In this document: piece by piece, positions 6,262-15,782 of the stretch
Numbering within the stretch: the first letter of the stretch is position 1
Layout: each line of letters starts with the position of its first letter
Assembly: GCA_019057795.1 (NCBI GenBank)
Contig: JAHLWS010000079.1
Location: forward strand, 36,155 to 100,154
Reading direction: 5' to 3'
Source: Promethearchaeota archaeon
GTDB lineage: Archaea > Asgardarchaeota > Lokiarchaeia > Sigyniarchaeales > SOKP01
Length of the DNA: 64,000 nt
Made by a program: the position numbers and the translations under genes
Notes under the pieces: model-generated
Seen by the model: only the letters and a program-made list of their open reading frames with translations
Told to the model about the DNA's origin: nothing
The model's database searches: none

Positions 6262-8469
6262 CTAATTATCGAAATATAATAACATTCCTTTTGATTGAAG
6301 TGAAAGTCTAGCATTCAAGTAAGAAATTGATGATTCTGCCCCTTGATTCATGTTTAGAGAAAACTCTCCAATACCATCGTGGCAACCACCCGTTAATTCG
6401 TTATAAACTTCTTGATTCAGAGAATTTTTTCCAAGGAACCAATTAAATGCTTCAATTGCGAGTTTCATATACCTATTCTCTTTAGTGGTATCATATGCAA
6501 CAATTAATGTTTGTACCATTGAAGCAGCATCAACTGGTTGTTGGTCATAACGAGCATTATGCCCATTTTTATGATACCATCCGTTCTGACCAACAGTAGC
6601 AAATTTTCCGTCTTTAAACGAAATAGAAATGAGAAAGTCTAAAGATTCTTTGGCAATTATTAAATATTTGTCATCTTTAGTTGTTTTATAGCAAAAAAAA
6701 AGAGCCTCAGGCAATTTACTATTTGAATAAGTAAGGTAATTTTCGAACCAGTGCCATTTCTCACTATTACAATCCTTATAGAGCTGGGATAGATAATCGG
6801 CTAATTTTTTAATTCTAATCACTTCAGAATTTTTTATTACATTATAGAAATAGAGTCCTATCAAAATAAAAGAAATTGCTCTTGGAGATCTAATCTTGTC
6901 TACAGCTTTTTTCGCATCTTCAAAAATCAGTTCTGCTTCTACTCTTAATTCCATTGGGATAATTTTTGTAGCAATTAAATAACCAAGAGCCATCATTGCT
7001 CTTCCATGGGCGTCCTCGCTCCAATGCTCGAGATTTACAATCTTATTGTAATTAACAAAATTATACAACTTATTTTCATTTTTGTGGACATACTTTATAA
7101 AATTCAGATAAATTTTCATCAATTTCAATTTAGTATTATCTTTAAATAACTTATAATATAGCGTACAAGCTAATAAGGCTCGAGCATTGTCATCTAGAGT
7201 ATATCCCGATAATTTATCTGGTTTTGCATAATTTGCAAATTGTATTATTCCAAAATCATCCGTAAGATTCATAATATGATCAAACTTGATTTCTGGATAT
7301 GACATTTCACATTTTTCTAAATCATGATTAACTCGCTTGAAAACATTACAATAAGATATTGCTACATTTGGCCATATCATGCACCTAGAAAATGAATAAT
7401 TGTTTCTTTCCATTTCTTCTTTTAAGAGGGGATTTGATAATATTTTTATTAGAGCATTAGTATATGAATTAGGATCTCTGAATTTTACTAAAAGACCTCT
7501 TTCAGGTGTAATAATATCTTTAGCATAAATGAAAGGTGTAGAGATAATCGCTCTACCGCAGGCTATTGCGTACGCCAAAGTGCCACTAACAATCTGATTA
7601 GGATTCAGATTTGAAGAAATATAGATATCCGTTGCTAGTAGAAATTTTACTATTTCTTCTAGCGTCAAGTATCTATCATAGAATTTTACATTTTTTTCGA
7701 GATCAAACTCCTTCACTTTTTCCTTGAGAAAATTTCTATACTTTTCTCCTTCTTTTTTCCTTACTACGGGATGTGTTTCGCCAATTATTAAATATAAAAT
7801 ATTAGGATATTTTTTAACAACCTCAGTTAACGACTCAATTACATATTCACAACCTTTTCCGGAGTTAATAAGGCCAAAAGACGATAATACAATTTTATCA
7901 TCGATACCCATTACTGTTTTTTCTTTTATACTCTCATCAAATGACACTGTTGGCGTTCCATGATGTATTACAATTATCTCTCTTTTAATATCATAATCTT
8001 TTCTTAAAATATCGATCCCCTTGTTAGTCATAACAACTAAATAAGAAGATTTTTTTGCTAGTTCACGAACGATTTTTTTTAATTTATCCTCTGGATTTGG
8101 GATAACTGTATGGAATGATATAACGACTGGTTTTTTTACAATTTCTAGAAATTTTATTAAATAATTTCCATATTCTCCACCAAAAATACCAAATTCGTGT
8201 TGTATATTTATCAGCTTTATAGCATCTATCTCATTTACTCTTTTCGCAGCCTTTTTATATGCTGAAATATCATTATCAGTAATATCAAATAAAACATCTT
8301 CAATATTTTCATAATTACAATCGCTATTATTATTAATAACGATTATTTTTGATTTTATAGAAGGAGAAAATTTCTTATCCATTGCTGTCATTAAATCTTT
8401 TGTAAAAGTAGCAATACCGCACATTCTGGGAGGATATGTGGCCATATAAAGGATCCAATTAGATTCCAT
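6262..8469 (-). CDS. GT4-type glycosyltransferase fused to an alpha/alpha-barrel domain
   Basis: Residues 1 to about 380 form a GT-B glycosyltransferase of family 4. The N-terminal loop YPPRMCGIATFTKDL is the typical acceptor-side motif, GLINSGKGCEYVIESL follows in the donor domain, and the nucleotide-sugar region is around IVSGTLAYAIACGRAI. Residues 400-735 are helical with YTLDDNARALL and SEDAHGRAMMALG, as in alpha/alpha-barrel glycosidase-like domains seen behind such transferases. TGTGAT lies five bases before the ATG. About 300 bases behind a GH130 gene on the same strand, the pair probably handles mannose-containing oligosaccharides or surface glycans. No signal peptide is seen, so it is cytoplasmic. 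Confidence 0.85.
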   Translation of the reverse strand: MESNWILYMATYPPRMCGIATFTKDLMTAMDKKFSPSIKSKIIVINNNSDCNYENIEDVLFDITDNDISAYKKAAKRVNEIDAIKLINIQHEFGIFGGEYGNYLIKFLEIVKKPVVISFHTVIPNPEDKLKKIVRELAKKSSYLVVMTNKGIDILRKDYDIKREIIVIHHGTPTVSFDESIKEKTVMGIDDKIVLSSFGLINSGKGCEYVIESLTEVVKKYPNILYLIIGETHPVVRKKEGEKYRNFLKEKVKEFDLEKNVKFYDRYLTLEEIVKFLLATDIYISSNLNPNQIVSGTLAYAIACGRAIISTPFIYAKDIITPERGLLVKFRDPNSYTNALIKILSNPLLKEEMERNNYSFSRCMIWPNVAISYCNVFKRVNHDLEKCEMSYPEIKFDHIMNLTDDFGIIQFANYAKPDKLSGYTLDDNARALLACTLYYKLFKDNTKLKLMKIYLNFIKYVHKNENKLYNFVNYNKIVNLEHWSEDAHGRAMMALGYLIATKIIPMELRVEAELIFEDAKKAVDKIRSPRAISFILIGLYFYNVIKNSEVIRIKKLADYLSQLYKDCNSEKWHWFENYLTYSNSKLPEALFFCYKTTKDDKYLIIAKESLDFLISISFKDGKFATVGQNGWYHKNGHNARYDQQPVDAASMVQTLIVAYDTTKENRYMKLAIEAFNWFLGKNSLNQEVYNELTGGCHDGIGEFSLNMNQGAESSISYLNARLSLQSKGMLLYFDN

Positions 8470-8765
8470 TCTAAATCACAATTAAAAAATGAATACAACT
8501 AGCAAAAAAAATGGGATTTACTTTTTTCATTAGAAATAAGACAATTATCTTATAATCTTGACACTTTTAAATTTTTAGATAGTATCGTTCCTAATCTTAT
8601 TTGATAAGGTTCAATTTCTTTGAATACAATGACATTAAACTTCTGATCTTTAATAATACAGAAAAACAGCTCCATAATATGAAATTCGATAAATTAATTT
8701 AAGAAAAGACTAAAATATTAAAAAATTTAAGATCTTAGATAATAGAAATAATTTTTTGTTAATAG

Positions 8766-9980
8766 TTACCTTATAGATCTAATGAATAAATCATCTGAAT
8801 CAAATCTACACAGAACTTTATTTTCCCTTGTTAGCCAACCAATTGCCATCAGTAAAACTTTTTCGTTTTGATGCAATAAATTCTGAAGGTGAGTTAAACT
8901 TTGTTCTTCTTTAATTGTAAGATTATAAATCTGTCCTGCTAAAAAACCAATCCCAACTTCTACTTCAGACGCCAAGAGTTCGTGAAGAAGTTTATGTAGA
9001 TTTACCGATGCTACGGCTATTCTCTTATCAGCGGCACCATAATAAATATATAGTCTCTCTCCAAATATTGCGGTGCCTGTGGGGAAAACAACATTATTTA
9101 CATCTCCAACTTTTTCAAAATCTTCGATTGGCGAAAAAAGAGGTTTTTTAAGTCGTCCTATTACCTTAAACGGATCGTTTTTATCAAGGAGGGCGGCACT
9201 TGCGTGATACACCTTACCTTTATTAGAATCCTCTACAGAATGATATAACATGAGCCAACCTCTATCAGTTTCTATCAATGGTGCTCCAGCACCGATATTT
9301 CTTGATTCGTATCCAAATTTTGGCTCTATTACAACATGTTCACCTAATGTTTTTAGATAATCCTTCCAGAAATCGGTTGTCAAATCTTTAAAATCATCGA
9401 AATAAACAATTTGAATATCAGGTAATACTCTATGGAACAGTGCGAACTTATTATTAAATTTTTTTGGTATAATGAATGAATCTTTTTCCCATAAGAGTAC
9501 ATCTTCGCCAACGACATCCTTATAATATGATATAAAGAAATAATACCTTTCTTTAAGTTTTGATAAGCGGAAAAAATCCCCTGCTTCATCATATCTCATT
9601 TTAGGCGAAATTATTCCATGCTTTTCCCAATTTTTTAAATCTTTACTAGTTGCGTATGCTATTAATGCATTTCTTCCATCATAGGCCGTGTAAAACATGT
9701 AATATGTACCATCAAGAAAAACAATTCTAGGATCTTCTGTACCATGGATTTCATAATCATGTTCAGGAAACAAAATAGGGCTATTTCTCCTTTCTACGAT
9801 ATTCAAGGGCCCTTCCAATTTACAATAACCAATACTTGAATAATTTCCTTCTTTTACAGCGCGATAGAACATATGTAATGTATCTCCTTGCTGAACCACC
9901 GTAGGGTTTAATACAGCTTGATTTTCAAACTCGTTCCCAGTTGCTTCCAAAAGAACTCTTTCTCTTCGTACTATTACCAT
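8766..9980 (-). CDS. Glycoside hydrolase family 130 protein (beta-mannoside phosphorylase-like)
   Basis: This is a five-bladed beta-propeller enzyme of family GH130, whose members phosphorolyse or hydrolyse beta-mannosides. NPTVVQQGDTLHMFYRAV and GTEDPRIVFLDGTYYMFYTA are family signatures; the Asp of TEDPR (about residue 83) is the catalytic acid. SRNIGAGAPLIETDRGWLMLYH and VVFPTGTAIFGERLYIYYGAAD mark the later blades. A C-terminal helical extension of about 70 residues follows the propeller. No signal peptide. It lies upstream of the GT4 gene on the same strand, a combination also known in bacteria, suggesting storage or turnover of mannans. Exact linkage specificity cannot be read from the sequence. 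Confidence 0.88.
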   Translation of the reverse strand: MVIVRRERVLLEATGNEFENQAVLNPTVVQQGDTLHMFYRAVKEGNYSSIGYCKLEGPLNIVERRNSPILFPEHDYEIHGTEDPRIVFLDGTYYMFYTAYDGRNALIAYATSKDLKNWEKHGIISPKMRYDEAGDFFRLSKLKERYYFFISYYKDVVGEDVLLWEKDSFIIPKKFNNKFALFHRVLPDIQIVYFDDFKDLTTDFWKDYLKTLGEHVVIEPKFGYESRNIGAGAPLIETDRGWLMLYHSVEDSNKGKVYHASAALLDKNDPFKVIGRLKKPLFSPIEDFEKVGDVNNVVFPTGTAIFGERLYIYYGAADKRIAVASVNLHKLLHELLASEVEVGIGFLAGQIYNLTIKEEQSLTHLQNLLHQNEKVLLMAIGWLTRENKVLCRFDSDDLFIRSIR

Positions 9981-10090
9981 AATTTGGTATAACGATCTCT
10001 TTCTTATTAATTCATGGATATTCCTTTATTATCCCTTTATTATCCAAAATTCTTGATTATTAGTAATTTTTGGTTAAAACACTCATAAAA

Positions 10091-10101
10091 GCTTTATAAA
10101 T
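10091..10101 (+). promoter_or_regulatory. TATA-box-like element
   Basis: GCTTTATAAAT centred about 28 bases before the ATG at 10124 fits an archaeal TATA box for a leaderless transcript of the ParB-like reading frame. Confidence 0.4.
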
Positions 10102-10123
10102 TAGTTTGAATATTTTAATACAG

Positions 10124-10741
10124 ATGAATTATAGATTCGTAAAACTAATATATCCTTATAAATCTAAAGATGGAAATTTAACGCGTATTTCATCGTTAAA
10201 AGTTTATTTAAGAAATAAAAGCAATACCATTTATGATATTGTAGATCAGTATGAAAAAGTATTAGGTCCAAAAATAAAAGAGACAATCAAAGAAGTTAAA
10301 AAACTAGTTTTATTGAGAGAAATTATTAACCTCCATAATATTAATGGCATTAAAAGCGTGAACCAGATAAGAACAATGGTTAAACAAATAAAATCTGGAA
10401 AAGAAATCCTATCTCCACATGGATTACCAAATATTAAATTAGTAAAGACATAGCAATCGGAATGGATTCTATTTGATGGACACCATTCTTTACTTTCTTA
10501 CATGATTGCTGGAAAGACATATTTACATGAGGTCCCTCATTTTGTTATTGAAGACGAGAATGGTCATGTAAATGATAAAGAAATTCTTATATTTTTTGGA
10601 ATTCATTCCAAAATCTTAAATGATTCTAATTGGAGAAAATTTGTAATAAATTGGCAAGCACCGAAAGAAAGACAATTGTGTAAACGAGAGCAAAAAAATA
10701 TGGGTGAGCTCTTAGATTCAATTAGTGTTTTTTACAATTAA
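10124..10741 (+). pseudogene. ParB-like nuclease-domain protein interrupted by an in-frame TAG
   Basis: The frame from the ATG at 10124 reads IRTMVKQIKSGKEILSPHG, then hits TAG at 10451-10453. It continues without frame change as SEWILFDGHHSLLSYMIAG and HEVPHFVIED to a TAA at 10739. The DGHHSLLAY segment is the signature of ParB/Srx-like domains, and the sequence just before the TAG belongs to the same domain, so one gene has been split by a single amber codon. Several neighbouring genes end in TAG, so the codon normally terminates. The gene is probably recently inactivated; readthrough is the alternative. Confidence 0.6.
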
Positions 10742-10909
10742 ATTTTCAGCCTTATTTATTTAAGGAATATTGAAAAAATAGCAGAAGAATTAATTGAAAC
10801 ATGGGTTGAAGATTTAGTAATAAATAAAACTTATTTAGGCTTAAATTTCCAAATATCATCATTTATAAACGAAAAAAGTGTAATATTAGACAGAGATCAA
10901 AAGAATTAA
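10742..10909 (+). pseudogene. Remnant frame behind the ParB-like gene, possibly restriction-endonuclease-like
   Basis: Directly after the TAA at 10739, in the same frame, 55 codons stay open and read NIEKIAEELIETWVEDLVIN, then KTYLGLNFQ. No start codon is present. The pattern of a helix followed by WVEDLVINKTYLGL reminds me of MjaI-like restriction enzymes, but this is a weak impression. It is most likely the C-terminal or internal piece of a decayed gene. Confidence 0.3.
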
Positions 10910-10994
10910 TGATTGAAAGAAAAAATCCTTGAAGTTATCCAATTTCCGAACCAAAGGAATATTTTTTAAAATAATAACCATTTCTTTTTATTGA

Positions 10995-12290
10995 ATGAAC
11001 CTACCCGCAATCATATTGATTTTGGTTTTATTTTCGATTTTGATGGCTTTTTTTTCTCAGAACAAGATAGATTATTTCCCTATTGCATTAATCGTAGGAA
11101 CCATCGCAGTAGTTTCAATGACCACGCTTGGTAATGTTGAAGAGATAGAAATTCTTGGATTTATCAATTTTAACACGTTAATCTTTATATTTGCAATGCA
11201 GATAATCATCTATTTTGCAACTTATAATCGAGTTTTAGAATATACCGCGATCAAATTGATTCATATCACGAAAGGGGATAACCGATTATTTTTCATTATG
11301 ATTTGCGTGTTTACAGGTACCATGGTAGGCTTTATCGAGGATGTAACTCTCTCGTTGATAATGGTTCCTTTGATATACAGAACATGCCGAATTTTAGAGA
11401 TACCTGCTGGTACATACATGATGGGGATGACCATTACTATAAACATCGGCGCAATACTCACGCCTGTCTCGAGCTTAAAAAACTTGATAATTGGCCAGGA
11501 ATTTGGGTGGGGTTTTGGTGAGTATCTTGCCAATATGGGTATTCTGTTTTTAATCGCGTTAATATCCACCATTTTCTTGATGGATAAGTTCATATTAAAA
11601 AAAGAAGAAAAACCAACTGAAAAAAACAAGGAGATACTATTATCAATGCTCGACCCGGGAATTGTAATTCGGGATAAAAGATACTTTTTAATGACAATTA
11701 TAATTATTCTAGCCACTTTCGGCTTCATGTTCTTAGGATTTGAACCTGCCCTTGTCACGATCATATCTGCCGCTATACTTCTTCTTATTCACTCTAAGAA
11801 ATCTAAGTTTTCGGATATTAAGAACGATATCGATTGGAAAATCATCATTACATTTGCGATCTTGTTCATTCTTTCGAATTCTTTATCATATTTTGGCTTT
11901 TCAGAGTTGATCTCCACAGGTTTGGTAAGTTTGTTAAATAATAACATTTATCTGGCCGTGTTGATAACATTGGGTGCCACTACTCTCTTGTCCGCATTTC
12001 TTGCGGGTACACCCGTTACCATCATCCTTCTCCCGATTTTTTCGGCAATCATAGGAGAAGGTTTCTTTCCTAACCCGATTATTATTGCTTTCATCGGCGG
12101 CGTTAATATGGCAGGTAATTTCCTACCGCAAGGTTCTGCATGCGATCTTCTCACCCTGAATTTGGCAAAAAAATACAAAGTGGTGAATTTGGATTACAGA
12201 CGCTTACTAAAAAATGGCGCACTTTTCGCAACGCTTCACTTTGTCATCATTTTGGGATATACAATGGTGTACACTTTAATATTAAGTTAA
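10995..12290 (+). CDS. ArsB/NhaD-type (ion transporter superfamily) permease
   Basis: The 431-residue protein is almost wholly hydrophobic with about eleven or twelve membrane segments. It has the two-repeat plan of the ArsB/NhaD/CitMHS superfamily: a motif around GTMVGFIEDVTLSLIMVPL in the first half and LLSAFLAGTPVTIILLPIF in the second, both conserved helix-break regions. TITINIGAILTPVSSLKN also fits the ArsB/P-protein group. Substrate could be Na+/H+, arsenite or a carboxylate; no arsenic genes are nearby, so I do not assign one. The gene stands alone, with DUF362 convergent behind it. Confidence 0.8.
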   Translation: MNLPAIILILVLFSILMAFFSQNKIDYFPIALIVGTIAVVSMTTLGNVEEIEILGFINFNTLIFIFAMQIIIYFATYNRVLEYTAIKLIHITKGDNRLFFIMICVFTGTMVGFIEDVTLSLIMVPLIYRTCRILEIPAGTYMMGMTITINIGAILTPVSSLKNLIIGQEFGWGFGEYLANMGILFLIALISTIFLMDKFILKKEEKPTEKNKEILLSMLDPGIVIRDKRYFLMTIIIILATFGFMFLGFEPALVTIISAAILLLIHSKKSKFSDIKNDIDWKIIITFAILFILSNSLSYFGFSELISTGLVSLLNNNIYLAVLITLGATTLLSAFLAGTPVTIILLPIFSAIIGEGFFPNPIIIAFIGGVNMAGNFLPQGSACDLLTLNLAKKYKVVNLDYRRLLKNGALFATLHFVIILGYTMVYTLILS

Positions 12291-12334
12291 GAGACTTTTA
12301 GTTTTATAAATAAATTCCCTACTAACAAGACAGA

Positions 12335-13213
12335 TTATTGTGCTAACTTCTCTTTTATTTGAGCAACCAATTTTTCGCTTTCTTCAGAATCAGTTAAAAA
12401 TTCAATATCTAAGGGTGATGTAATCCCTAATTCTAATTCAACGGCTCTTTTAATTTGATCTTGTTCAAAAATCGATCCGTCTGTAACCTCTGGTGTTGTT
12501 CCAAGAATTCGCAATATTGCGACTCCCACGGCGTCAATAGCTATTTTATCTGTGCTAGAAACAAATACATTTGCTTCTACGCGCGTACCTTCAATAGGTC
12601 CACGATCGACAAATGTAATAACCCCATCCATAACGATCAGGTCAGGTTTATAAACGCAGTTAATCTCTGCTATCATTTCCCTTTGATACTTTGAGGAGTG
12701 TAACTCTGACATGTTTTTTTTATTGACTAATCCTACTGCGTTTTTTAGCGAGATAGTAAATTGCCCACCATACATGTGAGTTTTTAAGCAGCATGTTTCA
12801 ATAATACATTCTGCTTCGTCGTAAATTTTGGCAAAAAGGAATCCTTCTTTCCAATGATTACCATCAGGGTTTTTATGGGCATACTCATCCTTGCTTACAT
12901 CTGTTAAATCAACTATTTTAAATCCTAATTCTTTTGCTAAAGCGTTTAAACCTTTTTTCTCGAAAACCTCTGAAGTTTTCGCTGGACCAGCTCGCTCCGC
13001 AAGTGTTATCGATTCTGCACCCATTTCCTTTAGCTTTAAAACGAGTTGCTTCACAGTTTCCATTGAGCTTGAGGCAGGAGGAGGATCGGCAGTATTAAAA
13101 TTTGGTTTAAGAATTACGTTTTTGCCCTTAACGGGATTAATATCTAATAATTCGATGGACTTAGTTACGCCATATACGCGATCTTTAGTCGAAACAACTG
13201 CTACTTTAGTCAT
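12335..13213 (-). CDS. DUF362 domain protein
   Basis: The protein has the DUF362 pattern. The N-terminus reads KVAVVSTKDRVYGV; GKNVILKPNFN, ESITLAERAGPA and CLKTHMYGGQFTISLKN-VGLV are the conserved blocks. The family is found in archaea and clostridia, often beside ferredoxin domains, but this copy has none. The biochemical role is unknown. The start at 13213 is preferred to an ATG at 13225, because GGTGGA lies four bases before it. It converges on the permease gene. Confidence 0.8.
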   Translation of the reverse strand: MTKVAVVSTKDRVYGVTKSIELLDINPVKGKNVILKPNFNTADPPPASSSMETVKQLVLKLKEMGAESITLAERAGPAKTSEVFEKKGLNALAKELGFKIVDLTDVSKDEYAHKNPDGNHWKEGFLFAKIYDEAECIIETCCLKTHMYGGQFTISLKNAVGLVNKKNMSELHSSKYQREMIAEINCVYKPDLIVMDGVITFVDRGPIEGTRVEANVFVSSTDKIAIDAVGVAILRILGTTPEVTDGSIFEQDQIKRAVELELGITSPLDIEFLTDSEESEKLVAQIKEKLAQ

Positions 13214-13289
13214 TATATCCACCATATATTAAGTAGCTAATTGGATGAATACATTAAAATTTGACTGTTTTAAAAATAATATATATTGA

Positions 13290-13469
13290 AAAAGCAATTA
13301 TTTCTGCGATGAATTTTTTGCTGGCTCTGGTTATACCAAAGTAATATTTCTGAAAATGACGACACATCGGAATTTACATCTTCAATTCATTGATAACGGC
13401 GGAGTTTCTTTACCAGATGATCCTAGATCTCTTTGGAATGAGACTCAGTCGATATTATATGTTCGGTAA
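13290..13469 (+). pseudogene. Coding-like remnant between genes
   Basis: After a TGA at 13287 the frame is open for 59 codons, ending LHLQFIDNGGVSLPDDPRSL then WNETQSILYVR. The only ATG is at 13356, giving 37 residues. The text reads like protein rather than random AT-rich DNA. I do not recognise the family. It is probably the tail of a decayed gene, or a very small protein. Confidence 0.3.
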
Positions 13470-13605
13470 ATTTTTATCTCTCTAAAATACAACTATAGTT
13501 TATAAATAATAAGTAAAACCTTGATATATTTTAAAATATAATCGTAATTAGAATGAAAATTGAACTATTAAGGTAACCACTAAGAATGAGTTGATAACAT
13601 AAATT

Positions 13606-14442
13606 ATGAGTATGGAAGGAAAGATTTGTATAATAACCGGCGCAAACTCTGGCATTGGTAAAGCTACAGCTATTGATTTAGCAAAAATGAATGCTACAAT
13701 AGTAATGATGTGTCGTAGCAAAGAGCGTGGAGAAGAAGCGCAAAAAGAGATAATTGAACTCACCGGTAATAAAAAAGTGGATTTGCTTTTATGCGATTTA
13801 TCTTCTCAGGAATCCATACGCAAATTCGTTTCCGAATTCAAGAGTAAATATCAGAAATTACACATATTAATAAATAATGCTGGAATTATGCTCTCAAAGC
13901 GAGTAATATCCGTGGATGGATTTGAAATGAATTTTGTCGTGAATTACCTTGCGTCCTTTTTATTGACGAATTTATTGCTTGATGTGTTAAAAAAGAGTGC
14001 TCCAAGTCGTATTATAAATGTAAGTTCTGCAGCGCATAGAATGGCAAAAATGGATTTTGACGATCTTCAGAGCGAAAAAAGGAAATACCGCTTATTTAAA
14101 ATATATGGAACCTCAAAATTAGCATTGATGCTATTTTCTTATGAATTAAGCAGAAGATTAGAAGGAACCAGTGTAACTGTTAATACCCTCCATCCTGGTG
14201 TTGTTAATACTAATTTAGGTCAAGATCAATCCTCATTTAGCAGGGGATTCGCCAAGCTCTTCTTTAAAAAACCGGAAAAAGGTGCAGAAACATCCATTTA
14301 TTTAGCATCGTCGCAAGAAGTAGAAGGGATAACAGGAAAATATTTCATAAAAAAGCAACAAAAACAATCTTCTGAAGAATCTTACAACGAGGATTATGCT
14401 AAGAGGTTGTGGGAACTTAGCACAGAAATGACACGCCTCTAA
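13606..14442 (+). CDS. Short-chain dehydrogenase/reductase (retinol-dehydrogenase-like)
   Basis: This is a classical SDR with a Rossmann fold. The cofactor motif TGANSGIG is at residues 10-17, the NNAG motif is in LHILINNAGIM, the catalytic Ser lies in INVSSAAHR, and the active-site pair is in YGTSKLAL (Tyr-x-x-x-Lys). MCRSKERGEEA after the second strand has a basic residue favouring NADP(H). The order of motifs and the C-terminal HPGVVNTNLG resemble retinol dehydrogenase/WW-oxidoreductase-like SDRs. Substrate unknown. It is a single gene with an AT-rich leader. Confidence 0.88.
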   Translation: MSMEGKICIITGANSGIGKATAIDLAKMNATIVMMCRSKERGEEAQKEIIELTGNKKVDLLLCDLSSQESIRKFVSEFKSKYQKLHILINNAGIMLSKRVISVDGFEMNFVVNYLASFLLTNLLLDVLKKSAPSRIINVSSAAHRMAKMDFDDLQSEKRKYRLFKIYGTSKLALMLFSYELSRRLEGTSVTVNTLHPGVVNTNLGQDQSSFSRGFAKLFFKKPEKGAETSIYLASSQEVEGITGKYFIKKQQKQSSEESYNEDYAKRLWELSTEMTRL

Positions 14443-14599
14443 AATGAATAATGTAGGAAAACCTATTTTATTTTTCTTTTCATTCTTTTGAAATTAACTA
14501 TAAGTTAGTTTGGAACTCTTCAATAATATTAACAAAATAAAAATTTAAGAACAAATTGAGATCAAATCTTTTTTATATTGGAGTGTTTTATCTTATTTT

Positions 14600-15757
14600 A
14601 TGAGTATCCTAAACTTGTTCATTGAAATTGAGCTTAAACTTAAGCAATACAAGTTACAGTTTGTATTTCTATTTTTATTTTGGTTTGGCGGTTTCATTTC
14701 TTTCATTATTATCGAACCCAATCATAGTTTGTATGAATACATCCTATACTCCTTGACTGTACGCCGTCCAGTAAGTGCTGTGGATTTCACTAATTTTTAC
14801 GCATTATTGTGGCCGATTTTATTAGAGGTGATTGTTTTTGGATTTATCATGGGGGAATTAATGGAAAAATATAACCCTGTTATTACCAGTAGAATTCTTG
14901 CTAAATACAAGCGCAAACATACTGTAATCATTGGATTTAACCATATATCTGAGAGGATAATTGAATATTGTGTTGATAATAAAGAATCATTTTGTATCAT
15001 AGAGGATAATTTAGAATTAGTCGAAGATTTAATCAGTACGGGGTATCCAGTAGTCGTTGGTGACCCTACTGAGACATCTAACCTTGCATATGCGAGCATA
15101 AAGCGAGCTAGGGAAATTTTTATAAATTCAGATGATGTTAGAATAGTAATAATTTGCACAGAAAAGATCCGCAAGGTCAACCAAATATGCCCAATTTACG
15201 TACGCGCATTTGAAGACCACGTGCAAGAATATCTTAAACAGCCGCCTTTAAACGCAATTCCATTTTCCACTTCAAAATGGGCAATGGATGGCATCCATAA
15301 ATGGACCAAAAACAAAACAGGAAAGGCAATTGTAATTGGACACGATAGTTTAACCCATCGAATTGCACATCACATTTCTTTGAATCCAGAGAGAGAAATA
15401 TTCCTTTTTGACGATATACACGATGGCATTGAGTTTGTGGTAAATCCGAACTTACATATCATAAATGAATTCGCTTGTTTTTTAAGTGATTTACTACAAC
15501 ATGTAAATTTAGACTATGTGACCCAGGTATTTATTTGTTGGAAAGCTGATTCAGAATTTGATGAATCGTTGTATTTAACTTCAAAACTTAATCTACGATA
15601 TCCACATATTAAGATATTTGTGCGAATATTTGACGAAGAATTCATAGATTTAGTTGAAAAATATAATGCAAAAACCTTTTCAACTTCTAACAACGCGTTT
15701 AAAATGCTCCAAAAAGTAGTTGCTTCTAATTCCGCAATTGCTCATAAAAATTTTTGA
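14600..15757 (+). CDS. Membrane protein with TrkA-N/RCK-like NAD-binding domains
   Basis: Two hydrophobic helices lie at about 20-40 and 70-95 with a loop between them. They are followed by a TrkA-N-type Rossmann domain (HTVIIGFNHISERIIEYC, then FCIIEDNLELVEDLI and YPVVVGDPTE). A second, weaker Rossmann-like half begins at KAIVIGHDSLTHRIA. The layout is that of two-helix potassium channels with RCK domains, but I see no TVGYG selectivity filter in the loop. It may be a divergent channel, or a membrane-bound nucleotide sensor. Single gene. Confidence 0.7.
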   Translation: MSILNLFIEIELKLKQYKLQFVFLFLFWFGGFISFIIIEPNHSLYEYILYSLTVRRPVSAVDFTNFYALLWPILLEVIVFGFIMGELMEKYNPVITSRILAKYKRKHTVIIGFNHISERIIEYCVDNKESFCIIEDNLELVEDLISTGYPVVVGDPTETSNLAYASIKRAREIFINSDDVRIVIICTEKIRKVNQICPIYVRAFEDHVQEYLKQPPLNAIPFSTSKWAMDGIHKWTKNKTGKAIVIGHDSLTHRIAHHISLNPEREIFLFDDIHDGIEFVVNPNLHIINEFACFLSDLLQHVNLDYVTQVFICWKADSEFDESLYLTSKLNLRYPHIKIFVRIFDEEFIDLVEKYNAKTFSTSNNAFKMLQKVVASNSAIAHKNF

Positions 15758-15782
15758 TAGATGTAACTAAAATAGGTATTTC

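Noticed and set aside
10451..10453. Pyrrolysine or general TAG recoding as explanation of the internal TAG
   Set aside because: Several genes here (for example the orphan antitoxin, the MarR gene and FAD oxidase copy 1) end at TAG in ordinary places, and the host gene is not a methylamine methyltransferase.
11261..11764. Long antisense frame opposite the permease gene, and similar antisense frames opposite other genes
   Set aside because: They lie fully inside well-supported genes, have no initiation signals, and their translations look like shadows of membrane-protein codons.
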